From contig CAVOQQ010000007.1 in the NCBI GenBank assembly GCA_963698395.1, positions 96,460-160,459 of the forward strand: DNA of 64,000 nt. Direction: 5' to 3'. Numbering within the stretch: position 1 is the first letter of the stretch; every line of letters starts with the position of its first letter. The notes under the pieces were generated by a model. The model worked only from the letters and a program-made list of their open reading frames with translations, did not search any database and had not been told where the DNA came from. The translations under genes were made by a program, and so were the position numbers. This document shows positions 1 through 8,062 of the stretch, one piece after another. Source of the DNA: JBBQUN01 sp963698395. Lineage in GTDB: Bacteria > Actinomycetota > Acidimicrobiia > Acidimicrobiales > SZUA-35.

Positions 1-70
1 CGAAGAAATCCCGAAGTCGGCTTCTGGCAAGATCCTTCGTAGATTCCTGAGGGACCAGGCGAAGGGCTGA
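1..70 (+). CDS. C-terminal end of an AMP-forming acyl-CoA ligase (partial)
   Basis: Only the last 22 codons lie in the window, read in the frame that ends with TGA at 68-70. They contain IPKSASGKILRRFLRD, the A10 motif of the ANL superfamily (acyl-CoA synthetases, 4-coumarate-CoA ligases). The lysine in SGK closes over the active site during adenylate formation. The substrate cannot be told from this fragment. The amidase start follows about 60 bases downstream on the same strand, so the two may be co-transcribed. Confidence 0.8.
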   Translation, partial: EEIPKSASGKILRRFLRDQAKG

Positions 71-130
71 CGCTCATCTCGCCCACGTGCCGGGGTGCCT
101 CCCACCCCGACTGAGCGAAGGAATCTCACA

Positions 131-1591
131 TTGGATCTCAGGACTGCAACCACCGTGGAAGTCCTTCGAGCCCTCGAACGGGGGACCGTCTCGAGTTCGG
201 AGATCCTCGAAGCGCAGATCGAGAATTTCGAGCGGTTCAACCCCGATCTCAACGCCGTGATCGCTCACGACTTCGAGCAGGCGAGGGCCGAAGCTTCCGC
301 GGCCGACGATCTCTACGCCTCGGGCGACGAGCGTGGACCGCTGCATGGTCTGCCCATGACCATCAAGGATTGCTACGAGACGGTCGGTCTGCCCACGGTG
401 GCGGGCGCTCCCGAGATGGTCGGGCACGAGCCGTCGCGCGACGCCACCGTGGTGCGGCTGCTTCGCCGGGCCGGCGCCATCATCTGGGGCAAGACCAACG
501 TGCCGTACATGGCCGGTGATCACCAGACCTACAACGAGGTCCATGGGCTCACGAAGAACCCGTGGAATCCCGACCGCACCGCAGGGGGTTCCTCTGGCGG
601 CGCGGCGGTGGCCATCGCCACCGGCATGACCACGGCCGAAGTCGGCAGCGACATCGGCGGCAGCATCCGCCAGCCCGCCAGCCACAACGGCGTCTACGGA
701 CTGAAGACCACGTTCGGGCTCGTGTCGGGCCGGGGTCACGTGCCCTTCCCTCCCGGATCGGTTTCGGTCATGGATCTCGGTGTCTTCGGTCCGATGGGTC
801 GATCCTGTGGCGACCTTCGGGCCATGCTCGAGGTGCTCACCGACAGCTCCACCGCGGCCAACGGGGTGCCCGGACTCGTGCTCCCGCACCAAGACGAGCC
901 GGTCGACATCGAAGACCTCCGCATCGGGGTGTGGTCCGACGACTCGCTCGCCCCGGTCGATGCGGCGGTGGTCGGCGTCATCGAGGCGGCCATGGTCGGT
1001 CTCCAAGACGCCGGGGCCAAGATCGACCCCGAGGCTCGCCCTCCGTTCGTCGCCGAGCAGTTGTGGGACACCTACCAGGACCTGCTCAGCGCGGCGATGT
1101 CCACCGGCTATTCCGACGAGCTCTACGCGAAGCTGGTCGAGCGGGCAGCGCAAGGTGGCGACGACCCCCGAGTGCAGATGGCCCGCCGAGCAACGCTCAG
1201 TCACCGGGAGTGGCTCGAAGCCGACGAATGCCGGGCCCAGGCACAGGTGGCCTGGAGTGAGCTGTTCGAGCATCACGTCGACGTGCTGATCGCGCCGGTG
1301 TCGCCGGTGCCGGCGTTCGCCCACGACACCGAGCTGCCCTACGACCAGCGGACCCTCACGGTCAACGGTGTCGACGTGCCGTACCGCAACCAGCTGTTCT
1401 GGGCCGGTCTGGCGACCATGCCGGGACTGCCCGCCATCACCGTTCCGATGGGCCACTCGCCCGACGGCATGCCGATCGGCATCCAGATCATCGGACCGCA
1501 GTGGTCCGATCATCGCCTCATCGCCATCGGCGAGGAGATCTCGTCGGTGCTCGGCGTGAACTTCACTCCGCCGCCGCTCACCGCTCGCTGA
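131..1591 (+). CDS. Amidase signature family hydrolase
   Basis: 486-residue protein of the amidase signature (AS) family, which hydrolyses amide bonds with a Ser-cisSer-Lys triad. All three residues are visible: Lys79 in TIKDCYE, Ser155 in GGSSGGAA and Ser178 in DIGGSIRQPAS. The C-terminus has the family's GLPAITVPMG segment. I chose TTG at 131 because AAGGA lies eight bases upstream and the protein then starts MDLRTAT, typical of the family. GTG at 95 is in frame but has no ribosome site. The lack of gatB/gatC neighbours argues against a GatA subunit. The natural substrate is unknown. The stop is four bases before the next start, suggesting an operon with the GMC oxidoreductase. Confidence 0.9.
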   Translation: MDLRTATTVEVLRALERGTVSSSEILEAQIENFERFNPDLNAVIAHDFEQARAEASAADDLYASGDERGPLHGLPMTIKDCYETVGLPTVAGAPEMVGHEPSRDATVVRLLRRAGAIIWGKTNVPYMAGDHQTYNEVHGLTKNPWNPDRTAGGSSGGAAVAIATGMTTAEVGSDIGGSIRQPASHNGVYGLKTTFGLVSGRGHVPFPPGSVSVMDLGVFGPMGRSCGDLRAMLEVLTDSSTAANGVPGLVLPHQDEPVDIEDLRIGVWSDDSLAPVDAAVVGVIEAAMVGLQDAGAKIDPEARPPFVAEQLWDTYQDLLSAAMSTGYSDELYAKLVERAAQGGDDPRVQMARRATLSHREWLEADECRAQAQVAWSELFEHHVDVLIAPVSPVPAFAHDTELPYDQRTLTVNGVDVPYRNQLFWAGLATMPGLPAITVPMGHSPDGMPIGIQIIGPQWSDHRLIAIGEEISSVLGVNFTPPPLTAR

Positions 1592-1594
1592 GCC

Positions 1595-2941
1595 ATGGCG
1601 TGGGTGGCGATCCTCGGCGCCGGGCCTGCCGGTTGTCTGACCGCTCGCCGTCTCGCCGATGCCGGTCACGACGTCGTGCTGTTCGAAGCAGGCGAGTGGC
1701 TGGTCCCGACTCTCGACTTCGCTTCGCTGCTCGAGCGAACCGATCTGCGATGGTCGGGTGAGTCGGCGACCGCCTCGGCGGCGCCGGGTGTGATCCGTGC
1801 CCGCGTGGTCGGTGGGGCGTCGGCCATCAACGGGATGCTCCTGTCGGCGCCCGACAGCCACGATCTCGCTTCCTGGGATGCGGCCCTCGACCTGTCGAGC
1901 GGGTCGGCCCGATCATCGCTCGAACGGGTCATCGCCGAGGTGGCCCCGCAGATCGCAACGCCGGGTCCGTTGGCCAGAGCGCTCGGCGACGCCGCACGGT
2001 CGGCGGGGGAGCAGGTGGGCGGCTCGACTCTCGACGTCGATGCTCGGGGGATCCTGGCTGCTGCGCTGGGCGCTCGCAGCGGTGAGCGCCGCGATGCCCC
2101 GGCGGTCTACCTCGCCGGCGCGCCCGACACCCTGCAGGTGCAGACCGGCACCACGATCGCCTCACTCGACGATCCGGTCCTCGTGCGGTGGCCTCGAGTC
2201 GGGGTCGCTCGCTCCGGCTCGAAGGTCGTTGGCTCCGAGGGTGTCGGTTTCGATCATGTCGTGGTCAGTGCCGGGGCGCTCGCCAGTCCCCGGCTCGTCG
2301 CCGCTGCTGTCGCAGCGATCGAGCCGAGTCCGGCTCGACAGCACCTCGCGGTGGCGCTGTCGGTGCCGCTCCCCGAGGGTCAACGGGTCGGGCAGGACCA
2401 GCCGGCGGTCTCTCGGGTGCTTCGGTGGTGCAGCGGACTCGATCCGGGCGACACCCGGGCCGACGTGCAGCTCGTGATCCTCGACCACATGGGCTGGCAG
2501 CCCGCCGGCCGCGCTCAGGGGCTGGTGATCGTCAGCCTGCTCTCGGGCAGTCCCCTCGACGGCGAGCGAACCGACCTCGACCGGGCCCGGCTGCGCATCG
2601 GTGTCCGCCGGGCACGGATGCTGCTCCGCAGCGCCGGCTTCGAGGCTGAAGGATTGGAGCCCGCCGAGCGCGCGCCCGATGGCACGAGGTTCGATGCGGC
2701 CGGGCCCGATGACACAGCGCTCGACCGATGGATCGCCGGCCAGCCCAACCCGGTCCACCACGTGACCAGCACGCTGCCGCTCGGCTCGGCGGTGGCTCGA
2801 GCCGGGCTGGTCGCCGGCCGAACCGACCTCAGCGTCATCGACGCCTCGGTGCTGCCCACCTCACCCCGGGCCGACACCAACATGGCCGTGCTGGTCATGG
2901 CCGACCTCCTCGCCACCCAGCTCGTCGACCACCTCGCCTGA
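1595..2941 (+). CDS. GMC-family FAD-dependent oxidoreductase
   Basis: 448-residue flavoprotein. The N-terminal Rossmann fold has the dinucleotide motif GAGPAGCLTARRL (residues about 8-20) followed by an acidic strand end, VVLFEAGEW. A second FAD-contact segment, GGASAINGML, falls near residue 70. The C-terminal GMC_oxred_C domain ends with a segment (DLSVIDASVLPTSP, then TNMAVL) that carries flavin and active-site contacts. Known members oxidise alcohols; substrate is not predictable. Length is a little short for the family, as in actinobacterial MftG-like enzymes, but no mycofactocin genes are present, so I do not assign that role. It starts four bases after the amidase stop. Confidence 0.87.
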   Translation: MAWVAILGAGPAGCLTARRLADAGHDVVLFEAGEWLVPTLDFASLLERTDLRWSGESATASAAPGVIRARVVGGASAINGMLLSAPDSHDLASWDAALDLSSGSARSSLERVIAEVAPQIATPGPLARALGDAARSAGEQVGGSTLDVDARGILAAALGARSGERRDAPAVYLAGAPDTLQVQTGTTIASLDDPVLVRWPRVGVARSGSKVVGSEGVGFDHVVVSAGALASPRLVAAAVAAIEPSPARQHLAVALSVPLPEGQRVGQDQPAVSRVLRWCSGLDPGDTRADVQLVILDHMGWQPAGRAQGLVIVSLLSGSPLDGERTDLDRARLRIGVRRARMLLRSAGFEAEGLEPAERAPDGTRFDAAGPDDTALDRWIAGQPNPVHHVTSTLPLGSAVARAGLVAGRTDLSVIDASVLPTSPRADTNMAVLVMADLLATQLVDHLA

Positions 2942-2943
2942 GG

Positions 2944-3007
2944 CCACCTCGCCAGACCCCACCTCGCCAGACCCCACCTCGCCGACCCCACCTCGCCAGA
3001 CCCCACC
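2944..3007. repeat. 15-bp tandem repeat between convergent genes
   Basis: About four copies of a unit close to CCCCACCTCGCCAGA; one copy is a base short. The array lies just after the GMC oxidoreductase stop and runs into the left arm of the inverted repeat that follows. Non-coding, probably slippage-generated. Confidence 0.7.
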
Positions 3008-3064
3008 GTTCTCGAGAACCAGAGCGACCGTTCTGACGCCGAGGGACTCGAGAACAGGGTGGGG
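3001..3064. terminator. Inverted repeat, probable bidirectional terminator
   Basis: The left arm 3001-3016 (CCCCACCGTTCTCGAG) pairs with the right arm 3047-3064 (CTCGAGAACAGGGTGGGG), with one unpaired A. It sits between two convergent genes, the GMC oxidoreductase and ligB. There is no T run on either side, so a factor-dependent or actinobacterial I-shaped terminator is inferred from position and symmetry only. Confidence 0.5.
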
Positions 3065-3086
3065 TCGAGCGGACTGAGCGGAGTGA

Positions 3087-4631
3087 TCAGAGGAGGGATT
3101 GGAGGGCGGTGATGGTGTCGGCGGACTCGGGGGAGCGGTCGGGTCGATAGCCCTTCACCCGGGCGAAGCGCAGGGCGACGCCGCCGGGGTAGCGAGTCGA
3201 GCGTTGCACCCCGTCGATGGCGATCTCGATGACCAGTTCGGGCCGCACCATGATCGTGTAGCCGTCGTCGCTGACGGCCAGCTCGGCGAGCGCGCTGGTC
3301 TGCCACGCCAGCAGCTCGTCGGTCAGTCCCTTGAAGGTCTTGCCGACCATGACGAATGCGCCCGTCGCCGGATCCCGCGCTCCGAGATGCAGGTTCGACA
3401 GCGTCCCCTTGCGGCGACCGTTGCCTCGTTCGACGCCCAGCACGACCAGGTCGTAGGTGTAGACCGGTTTCACCTTGCGCCATGACTTGCCTCGGCGACC
3501 CGCCTCGTAGCGACCGTCGACCCCCTTCACCATGACGCCCTCGTGCCCCTCGGCCAGGGCTTCGACGAGCAACGCCTCGGCCCGATCGGGATCGTCGGTG
3601 ACGACGGCAGGAACCCGATGCGGCCCGGCAATCCGGTCCAGGATCGCCGAGCGGGTAGAGAGCGGCTCGTCGATCAGGTCCCTGCCATCGAGGGCGAGCA
3701 CATCGAAGAAGTAGGGGCGGAGCTCGATGCCACGGCCGGTGTCGGCCCCCTCGGTTCCGAAGGTCGCCATGGTGTCCTGGAACGGCCGGGGTGCGGCATC
3801 GGCATCGAGCCCGAGCACCTCACCATCGAGGATCACCGACTCGACCGGGAGCGACAGCGCCACCTCGACCACGATGGGCAGCCGCAGCGTGATGTCGTTG
3901 AGGTTGCGGGTGAAGACCCGTACCTCGTCGCCCGCTCGGTGGACCTGCACCCGTGCGCCGTCGAGCTTCCATTCGACCGAGGCCAGGCCGACCTCGGCGA
4001 CGGCGTCGGTGGCGCTCGGCGAGGTGGCGGCGAGCATGGGTTCGACGCCCCGTAGTACCTGGAGTCCGACCGCCTCGAGCGCCGCCGGACCATCTTCGCC
4101 CAGCGCCAGCGTGGCAGCGGCGCCGAGGTCACCGAGCAACATCGTGGCCCGGCGCAACGATGCCAACGTCACCGCTCGTCCCCGCTGCTGTTCGGCCCGG
4201 AGCGTGGTGGCGGCAACGACGGCGGCGGTGACCACGCCGGCCAGTGCCCCCTGGCGCACCTCACCGACGATCAACCGGCGCACGAAGGCCACCTCGACCT
4301 CGGTCGCCAGCGACAGCAGTGATCGCAGCACGTCGTCTCGGGCCGCAACCGAGCCCGGTCCGCTGATGCCCGCCAAGGCAGTGAAGGCGTGGTCGAGGTC
4401 GGCGACGGTGAGGGTCGGTTCGTCGGCGCCGTCCGTGGTCAGCTTCGCTGCCGTCGCCCAGCCGACCCCGATGCGGCCCTGGCGGATCTCGCCCGACAGG
4501 AACGCAACCACCGGTGCGAGCTCGTCGGGCTCGAGATCGGCCAGGGTCTCGGCGAGCAGTGCGACCTTGTCGTTGCGAGACGAGGTCGCGGCGACGGCAG
4601 CCGAGGTCGTGGCAACACGGTGGAGCAGCAT
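3087..4631 (-). CDS. ligB: ATP-dependent DNA ligase, LigB type
   Basis: 514-residue ATP-dependent DNA ligase closely matching the layout of mycobacterial LigB. An N-terminal DNA-binding domain (about residues 1-190; MLLHRVATTSAAVAATSS, then RIGVGWA) is followed by the adenylation domain, with the nucleotidyl Lys near residue 222 in EWKLDGAR, and an OB-fold domain with NLHLGARDP, VGKTFKGLTD and STRYPGGVALRFARV. It seals nicks using ATP, probably in repair beside the NAD-dependent LigA. The start is ATG at 4631; another ATG ten codons upstream is possible. The very long open frame running further upstream on this strand is an antisense shadow of the neighbouring redoxin gene. Confidence 0.93.
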   Translation of the reverse strand: MLLHRVATTSAAVAATSSRNDKVALLAETLADLEPDELAPVVAFLSGEIRQGRIGVGWATAAKLTTDGADEPTLTVADLDHAFTALAGISGPGSVAARDDVLRSLLSLATEVEVAFVRRLIVGEVRQGALAGVVTAAVVAATTLRAEQQRGRAVTLASLRRATMLLGDLGAAATLALGEDGPAALEAVGLQVLRGVEPMLAATSPSATDAVAEVGLASVEWKLDGARVQVHRAGDEVRVFTRNLNDITLRLPIVVEVALSLPVESVILDGEVLGLDADAAPRPFQDTMATFGTEGADTGRGIELRPYFFDVLALDGRDLIDEPLSTRSAILDRIAGPHRVPAVVTDDPDRAEALLVEALAEGHEGVMVKGVDGRYEAGRRGKSWRKVKPVYTYDLVVLGVERGNGRRKGTLSNLHLGARDPATGAFVMVGKTFKGLTDELLAWQTSALAELAVSDDGYTIMVRPELVIEIAIDGVQRSTRYPGGVALRFARVKGYRPDRSPESADTITALQSLL

Positions 4632-4724
4632 GACGGCCAAGAATGCCAGAGGCGCGCCCATGGCGCGTGTTCCTGAGGCGCACAGCGAACGCTGGTACGG
4701 CGGCGCTCGGCAACGGCGGCTACG

Positions 4725-5813
4725 GTGCGGGCGGTGATCATCGATGCACCGACCATTGCTCCCGACGCCTTCGCGAAACGCACCGGCTGGGAAGCGAAAC
4801 CCGAGGGGCTCTGCAAGGGCGATGCCTGTGTGCCGGCCCCCGGTGTCGTGCTCGACTCCGGTGAACTCCGTGTCGAACGCCTGGCCGAGCGACTCGGCAT
4901 GCCGCTGCTCACCGACGAGGCAACCGGACTCATGGCCCTCGGACCCGACACGGTCGGCTCCGGCCGAGCGCTGGCAACCGTGGTCGCACCCGACCTCGAA
5001 CTGCCCGACGCCGACGGCAACCCCTTCCGGCTCTCCTCGCTCCACGGCCGCAAGGTGCTGCTCGTCGCCTGGGCGTCGTGGTGAGGCTGCCGCACCAGCC
5101 TGCCCGTGTGGCAGGCACTGCACGCCGAGTATGAGAACGCCGGCATCACCGTGGTCACCGTTGCGCTCGACGTCGACACGTCCAAGGCCCTGCCCTGGAT
5201 CGAGGCTGCGTCCCCGACCCATCCGTCGCTGATCGACAACGCCCACCTCACCAACGAGCTGTTCGGCTTCAACAACGTGCCGATGGCCGTGTGGATCGAC
5301 GAGCAGGGCAACCTGGTGCGACCGGCCGAGAGCGCAAGCCTCGAGGCTCGGCCCAAGGGCGGCGAGATCCCCGAGGGCATCCCCGAGCGTCTGGCCCAGG
5401 CCATGGCCGAGGTGCAGAAGATCCCCGACATCGGCGAGCGGTACCGGGCCGCGGTCATCGACTGGATCGAGAAGGGCGCCGACAGCGAGTTCTCGCTGGC
5501 CCCCGACCAGGTGATCGCTCTGTCGGCACCACGGGGCGTCAACGAGGCCGAAGCGGCCGCGGCGTTCGAGATGGGTCAGCACCTGCGTCTGGCCGTCGGT
5601 CATGAGGCAGCGGTGCCGTGGTGGCGGCGGGCCCATGAGCTCGACCCGCACAACTGGACCTACAAACGCCAGGCGTGGACCATCGAGACCACGCCCGAGG
5701 GCGAGCCGTCCGACATGTTCCAACCGCCGACCGACACCTACGCCAGCGGCTGGGTCGAAGACGTCATCCGCCTCGGTGGCGGTGAGAACTACATCACCAA
5801 GCCGAGTCTCTGA
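4725..5813 (+). CDS. Thioredoxin-fold (redoxin) protein with in-frame UGA: candidate selenoprotein
   Basis: Read through the TGA at 5082-5084, this is one 362-residue protein in a single frame. Residues about 80-210 are a TlpA/AhpC-like redoxin domain: APDLELPDADG, then VLLVAWASW, the UGA (residue 120), GCRTSLPVWQ, and later FGFNNVPMAVWIDEQG, the cis-Pro strand of the fold. UGA falls exactly where thioredoxin-fold proteins carry their nucleophilic Cys (WASW-U-GC). A hairpin fitting the bacterial SECIS rules follows. The N-terminal extension has a second cysteine pair (GLCKGDACVPAP); the C-terminal 150 residues look helical, TPR-like, with no membrane segment. The start is GTG 4725 or GTG 4734; neither has a clear ribosome site. 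The alternative is a TGC-to-TGA sequence error. No selA, selB, selC or selD is in the window. Confidence 0.75.
5082..5116 (+). promoter_or_regulatory. UGA codon plus putative bacterial SECIS hairpin
   Basis: After UGA at 5082-5084 there is a perfect 7-bp stem, GCCTGCC (5098-5104) with GGCAGGC (5110-5116), closed by the five-base loop CGTGT (5105-5109). The loop has G at its second position and begins about 20 bases after the UGA. Published bacterial SECIS rules ask for a small apical loop with a G in its first two bases, 16-37 bases from the UGA; both conditions are met. SelB binding here is inferred. Confidence 0.6.
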
Positions 5814-6289
5814 CGGTCGAGGGCCTCGTTGCAGGCTCGGCACAGGCCAACGAGGTCGACCCGGTGGTGGGCGCCGACGAACCCGTGTGCGGCGGCTGCG
5901 GCGGCCAGTGCGGCGTGCAGCTGCTCTTCGACGGTGTCGGGCAGCAGGATGTCGAGCACGATCCCACACTCGGTGCACACCAGGTGGTGGTGGTGGGTGC
6001 CCGTGACGTCTTCGGTCAGTTCGAAGCGGGCGTGGTCGGCGGCCGTGACGATGCGGTGCACCACGCCGGCCTCTTCGAGCACGGCCAGATTTCGGTAGGT
6101 CGAACTCTGCGAGAGCTTCGTGTTGGTCTCGAGCAGTTCGGCGATGGTGAGCGGTGCCGGCGACTCGGCGAGGGTCACCACGATGGTCTTGCGGTTGGTG
6201 GTGTACCGCTGATCGAGCAGGCCGAGTCGGGCCACGGCGACCTGGTGGATTTCGCTGACGTCGACTCCAGCGTCCGAAGGGCCGTCCAT
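5789..6289 (-). CDS. Fur-family metal-responsive transcriptional repressor
   Basis: 166-residue Fur superfamily regulator. The N-terminal winged helix contains LTIAELLETN and the recognition helix LSQSSTYRNLAVLEEAGVV. The dimerisation and metal part has HHHHLVCTECG and a second CxxC in GLCRACNEAL, the structural zinc pair found in Zur, PerR and FurB types. Which metal it senses cannot be read off. The start is ATG 6289, with AAGG eight bases upstream. Its 3' end overlaps the redoxin gene by 25 bases in convergent orientation, and it is divergent from the Bax inhibitor-like gene, so the 110 bases between 6289 and 6399 should hold both promoters. Confidence 0.88.
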   Translation of the reverse strand: MDGPSDAGVDVSEIHQVAVARLGLLDQRYTTNRKTIVVTLAESPAPLTIAELLETNTKLSQSSTYRNLAVLEEAGVVHRIVTAADHARFELTEDVTGTHHHHLVCTECGIVLDILLPDTVEEQLHAALAAAAAAHGFVGAHHRVDLVGLCRACNEALDRQRLGLVM

Positions 6290-6398
6290 CCCACAGACCT
6301 TAGGTGCGTCGATACGAGAAATCCTCCTCTCGCTGGAACCATCGCGGGTCTCTGCGGGGTTGTACCCTCTACGTAGTTCCACAGGAGGTTCCACGCTC

Positions 6399-7106
6399 AT
6401 GGCGTATGCCAGTCCACTCAGCACCGCTCCCGCCATCTCGGCCGACGAAGACACCCGGGGCGCGTTCCTCGTTCGTGTCTACCAGCACGTCGCCCTGGCG
6501 GTCGTTGCGTTCATGGCCTTCGAGACGGTCCTGTTCGTCACCGGTGCCGCCGAAGCGCTCAACACCTTGCTCACCGGTTCCAGCCTCGTCTGGATGCTGG
6601 TGCTCGGCGTCTTCTACGTCGCCAACATGATGGCAACGAAGTCGGCGCACAATCTCGAGAACCCCGGCCTGCAGTACGCCGGACTGTTCGGCATGGCGGG
6701 CGCCTACTCGCTGATCTTCGCTCCGTTCCTCTACTACGTGCTCAATTCCGAGGGCAACGGTGGCGGCACGGTCGTGCAGGCGGCAACGGTCACCATCGCC
6801 GGCTTCGTCGGCCTCACCGTCGTCGGCATGATCACCCGGAAGGACCTGTCGTTCATCCGACCGATGATCATGTTCGGTGGCATCATGGCCATCGTCCTCA
6901 TCGGTGCCTCGCTGCTCTTCGGCCTCAACCTCGGTGTGTGGTTCAGCGTCGGCATGGTCGCCCTCTCGGGTGTCTCGATCCTCTACCAGACCCAGAACAT
7001 CGTGCGGACCTATCCGGCATGGGCCCACGTCGGCGCTGCGGTCAGCCTGTTCGGTTCGCTCATGACCATGTTCTGGTACATCCTGCGGATCTTCAGCCGT
7101 CGTTGA
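6399..7106 (+). CDS. Bax inhibitor-1/YccA family membrane protein
   Basis: 235-residue integral membrane protein with about seven hydrophobic helices, of the Bax inhibitor-1 (YccA/YetJ) family. Visible family segments are AFLVRVYQHVALAVVAFMAF at the first helix and the C-terminal LYQTQNIVRTYP with WYILRIFSRR at the end. Members are calcium-leak channels or modulators of membrane proteolysis; the role here is not known. The start is ATG 6399 with an ideal AGGAGG at 6383-6388; the in-frame upstream extension has no ribosome site. It is divergent from the Fur-family gene. Confidence 0.85.
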   Translation: MAYASPLSTAPAISADEDTRGAFLVRVYQHVALAVVAFMAFETVLFVTGAAEALNTLLTGSSLVWMLVLGVFYVANMMATKSAHNLENPGLQYAGLFGMAGAYSLIFAPFLYYVLNSEGNGGGTVVQAATVTIAGFVGLTVVGMITRKDLSFIRPMIMFGGIMAIVLIGASLLFGLNLGVWFSVGMVALSGVSILYQTQNIVRTYPAWAHVGAAVSLFGSLMTMFWYILRIFSRR

Positions 7107-7135
7107 TCGCCCTCTTCGGGCACTAGCGTGCGCTG

Positions 7136-8062
7136 GTGAACGAACGGGGGTACTTCCAGGCGGTCGTCGCCTACACACTGTGGGGCCTCTTCCCGCTCTA
7201 CTGGAAGCTGCTCGCCGAGATCCCCTCCAATCAGATCGTCGCCTATCGGGTCACCATCTCGGCGGTCATGCTCGGTGGGTTGGGTCTGTTCACCTCGAAG
7301 GTCGATCTCCGTCGTGCCTTTGCCGACCGACGAACCATCGGTGTGCATCTCGTTTCGGCGGTGTTGATCGGGGTGAACTGGCTGGCATTCCTCTACGCCG
7401 TCGCCGTCGATCGGGTCGTCGAGTCGAGCCTTGGCTACTTCATGACGCCGCTGGTCTCGGTCGTGCTCGGCATGGTGGTGTTGCGTGAACGGCTCACGAG
7501 CCGGCAGTGGCTGGCGGTCGGGTTCGCTGCGCTCGGGGTGACCGTGCTGACGGTCGAGGCCGGGGTGGTGCCGTGGATCGCGTTCAGCCTCGCCGGATCG
7601 TTCGGTCTCTACGGGCTGGTTCGCAAACTGTCGCCACTGCAATCGCTCGAAGGGCTCACGTCCGAGGTCGTGCTGCTCGCCCCACTCGCCTTCGCGTATC
7701 TCGCATGGCAAGCCGGCGCCGGCGACCTGGTGGTGCCCTCCGGTTGGCGCTTCGCCGTCCTCTCGACGGCGGGCCTCGTCACCGTCACGCCGCTGCTGCT
7801 CTTCGCCGCGGCCGCTCGCTCGATCCCGCTGAGCGCCGTCGGGATCCTGCTCTACATCAATCCGCTGCTGCAGTTCATGATCGGTGCGTTCGTGTTCGAC
7901 GAAGCCGTGACCGCCGGACGCTTTGCCGGCTTCGCCATCATCTGGCTGGGACTCGGCGTCTTCGCCTATGACGGCTGGCGACGCCGGCCGTCGCCGGCAG
8001 CCAAACGAGCAGCAGATTCAGTGATAGTCGTAGAATCCACGCCCGGTCTTTCGACCGAGTAG
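7136..8062 (+). CDS. rarD: EamA-family transporter RarD
   Basis: 308-residue inner-membrane protein with ten predicted helices forming two EamA repeats. The opening segment, YTLWGLFPLYWKLL, and IAYRV-like continuation (QIVAYRVTISAVML) are characteristic of RarD, a drug/metabolite transporter superfamily member named for chloramphenicol sensitivity. The substrate is unproven. The start is GTG 7136, 29 bases after the Bax inhibitor-like gene. The 3' end overlaps the convergent 3-hydroxyacyl-CoA dehydrogenase gene by 45 bases. Confidence 0.87.
   Translation: MNERGYFQAVVAYTLWGLFPLYWKLLAEIPSNQIVAYRVTISAVMLGGLGLFTSKVDLRRAFADRRTIGVHLVSAVLIGVNWLAFLYAVAVDRVVESSLGYFMTPLVSVVLGMVVLRERLTSRQWLAVGFAALGVTVLTVEAGVVPWIAFSLAGSFGLYGLVRKLSPLQSLEGLTSEVVLLAPLAFAYLAWQAGAGDLVVPSGWRFAVLSTAGLVTVTPLLLFAAAARSIPLSAVGILLYINPLLQFMIGAFVFDEAVTAGRFAGFAIIWLGLGVFAYDGWRRRPSPAAKRAADSVIVVESTPGLSTE

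Noticed and set aside
74..1861. A 595-codon open frame antisense to the amidase.
   Set aside because: A GC-rich shadow; its protein is Arg/His/Gly-rich without any domain, while the plus strand has a complete catalytic triad.
1595..2941. GMC oxidoreductase as the mycofactocin enzyme MftG.
   Set aside because: Length is compatible, but no mftA-F gene lies in the window and no specific motif was identified.
5082..5084. The in-frame stop as evidence of a dead gene.
   Set aside because: The protein continues in the same frame with normal family sequence, the stop sits at the redox cysteine, and a SECIS-like hairpin follows; readthrough as selenocysteine is the better reading, though a base error is not excluded.
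3087..5978. A 963-codon open frame on the minus strand, extending LigB far upstream.
   Set aside because: The part above 4631 is the complement of the redoxin gene and has no ligase similarity; LigB homologues begin at the MLLHR start.
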